Notes under the pieces: generated by a model | What the model was told of the DNA's origin: nothing | Seen by the model: the letters and a program-made list of their open reading frames with translations, nothing else | Database searches by the model: none | Shown: positions 63,550-64,000 of the stretch, one piece after another | Numbering within the stretch: position 1 is the first letter of the stretch | Layout of the letters: each line of letters begins with the position of its first letter | Assembly (NCBI GenBank): GCA_019119635.1 | Contig: DWWP01000025.1 | Span: forward strand, 62,001 to 126,000 | DNA: 64,000 nucleotides | Direction: 5' to 3' | Source of the DNA: Candidatus Dietzia intestinipullorum | GTDB taxonomy: Bacteria; Actinomycetota; Actinomycetes; Mycobacteriales; Mycobacteriaceae | Translations under genes and position numbers: made by a program

Positions 63550-64000
63550 TCAGGCCTGCCGCAGTCGTTCGAGGGCCCCGACCACCACGTCGCGGTCGGT
63601 GGTCTGCCAGAACGGGGGCAGCGAGGCGCGCAGGTAGCTGCCGTAGCGGGCGGTGACGAGGCGCGAGTCGAGGATCGCGACCACCCCCCGGTCGTCGGAG
63701 CGGCGCAGCAGCCGCCCGACCCCCTGCGCGAGCAGCAACGCGGCGTGGTTGCCGGCGACGGCGAGGAACCCGTTGCCGCCGCGGGCGCCGACGGCCCGCT
63801 GCCGGGCGGACAGGAGCGGGTCGTCGGGCCGGGGGAACGGGATGCGGTCGATCACCACCAGCGAGAGCGAGGCCCCCGGGACGTCCACGCCCTGCCACAG
63901 GGACAGGGTGCCGACGAGGGTGGTCTCCTCGTCCTCGGCGAAGCGCCCCACGAGGTTGGCGGTGGAGTCCTCGCCCTGGCACAGCACCGGGGTGTCCAGC
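63550..64000 (-). CDS. DinG/XPD-like helicase, C-terminal part (cut by the window)
   Basis: The final 149 codons of a larger gene that continues past the right edge. The visible part holds helicase motifs of the DinG type: TLVGTLSLWQGVDVPGASLSLVVIDRIPF (motif V region) and QGVGRLLRRSDDRGVVAILDSRL (motif VI with arginine fingers). YGSYLRASLPPF is typical of the end. The iron-sulfur and Walker motifs lie outside. DinG helicases unwind R-loops and G-quadruplexes. Confidence 0.88.
   Translation of the reverse strand, partial: LDTPVLCQGEDSTANLVGRFAEDEETTLVGTLSLWQGVDVPGASLSLVVIDRIPFPRPDDPLLSARQRAVGARGGNGFLAVAGNHAALLLAQGVGRLLRRSDDRGVVAILDSRLVTARYGSYLRASLPPFWQTTDRDVVVGALERLRQA

Overview
This window is a G+C-rich (about 70%) stretch of an actinobacterial chromosome, almost certainly order Mycobacteriales. 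WhiB1, the SigH/RshA pair, AdnA-AdnB, mycoredoxin, UvrD2, the 24-residue ribosomal protein bL37 and class Ib NrdHIEF are all present. The gene order runs broadly parallel to Mycobacterium tuberculosis from the sigH region (Rv3223c) down to serB2 (Rv3042c). Composition and gene content fit Dietzia or a close relative; that genus call is inference. Gene-order comparisons are from memory, not from a search.

Layout. 1-2.2 kb: end of an SRAP protein, a YbaK deacylase, then sigH-rshA with a SigH-type promoter and a possible second internal promoter and start. 2.2-9 kb: bL37, a biotinyl carrier, whiB1, a membrane protein, a PQQ-propeller protein, RhlE helicase, a TB9.4-like protein and a TetR regulator. 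7.9-21.2 kb: a long run of tightly overlapping genes (DUF3152, moeZ, TIGR02569, MFS, adnA, adnB, K+ channel, nudC). 21.2-33 kb: mycoredoxin with its own SigH-like promoter, uvrD2, an ABC1 kinase, a ThiF/cyclodehydratase-like protein, two metallopeptidases, a Lon-like PDZ protease and a large UPF0182 membrane protein.

33-37.6 kb: initiator tRNA followed by a tandem-repeat array, then a flavin monooxygenase with a hexamer repeat, an acyl-CoA dehydrogenase, a TetR regulator and a secreted serine protease. This looks like the most variable part of the window. 37.6-46.2 kb: fadE23/fadE24 pair, an inositol-monophosphatase family enzyme, then prfB, mscS, a small membrane protein, ftsE, ftsX and smpB. 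46.2-50 kb: a proXWV osmolyte importer placed between smpB and tmRNA. 50-53.4 kb: DsbA-like protein, tRNA-Ala, serine hydrolase, nadE and zinc-free bL36. 53.4-64 kb: nrdHIEF with NrdR-like and DnaA-box-like sites upstream, a FecB-like lipoprotein, ctaD, serB, a Pth2-like protein, a YccF protein and the end of a DinG-like helicase.

Themes: thiol-oxidative stress control (sigH, rshA, mycoredoxin, WhiB1); DNA repair (SRAP, AdnAB, UvrD2, DinG-like); ribosome rescue (prfB, smpB, tmRNA); and deoxynucleotide supply. Several transcripts appear leaderless, with TANNNT exactly at -12 to -7 from the start codon. I found no CRISPR array, insertion sequence or prophage.
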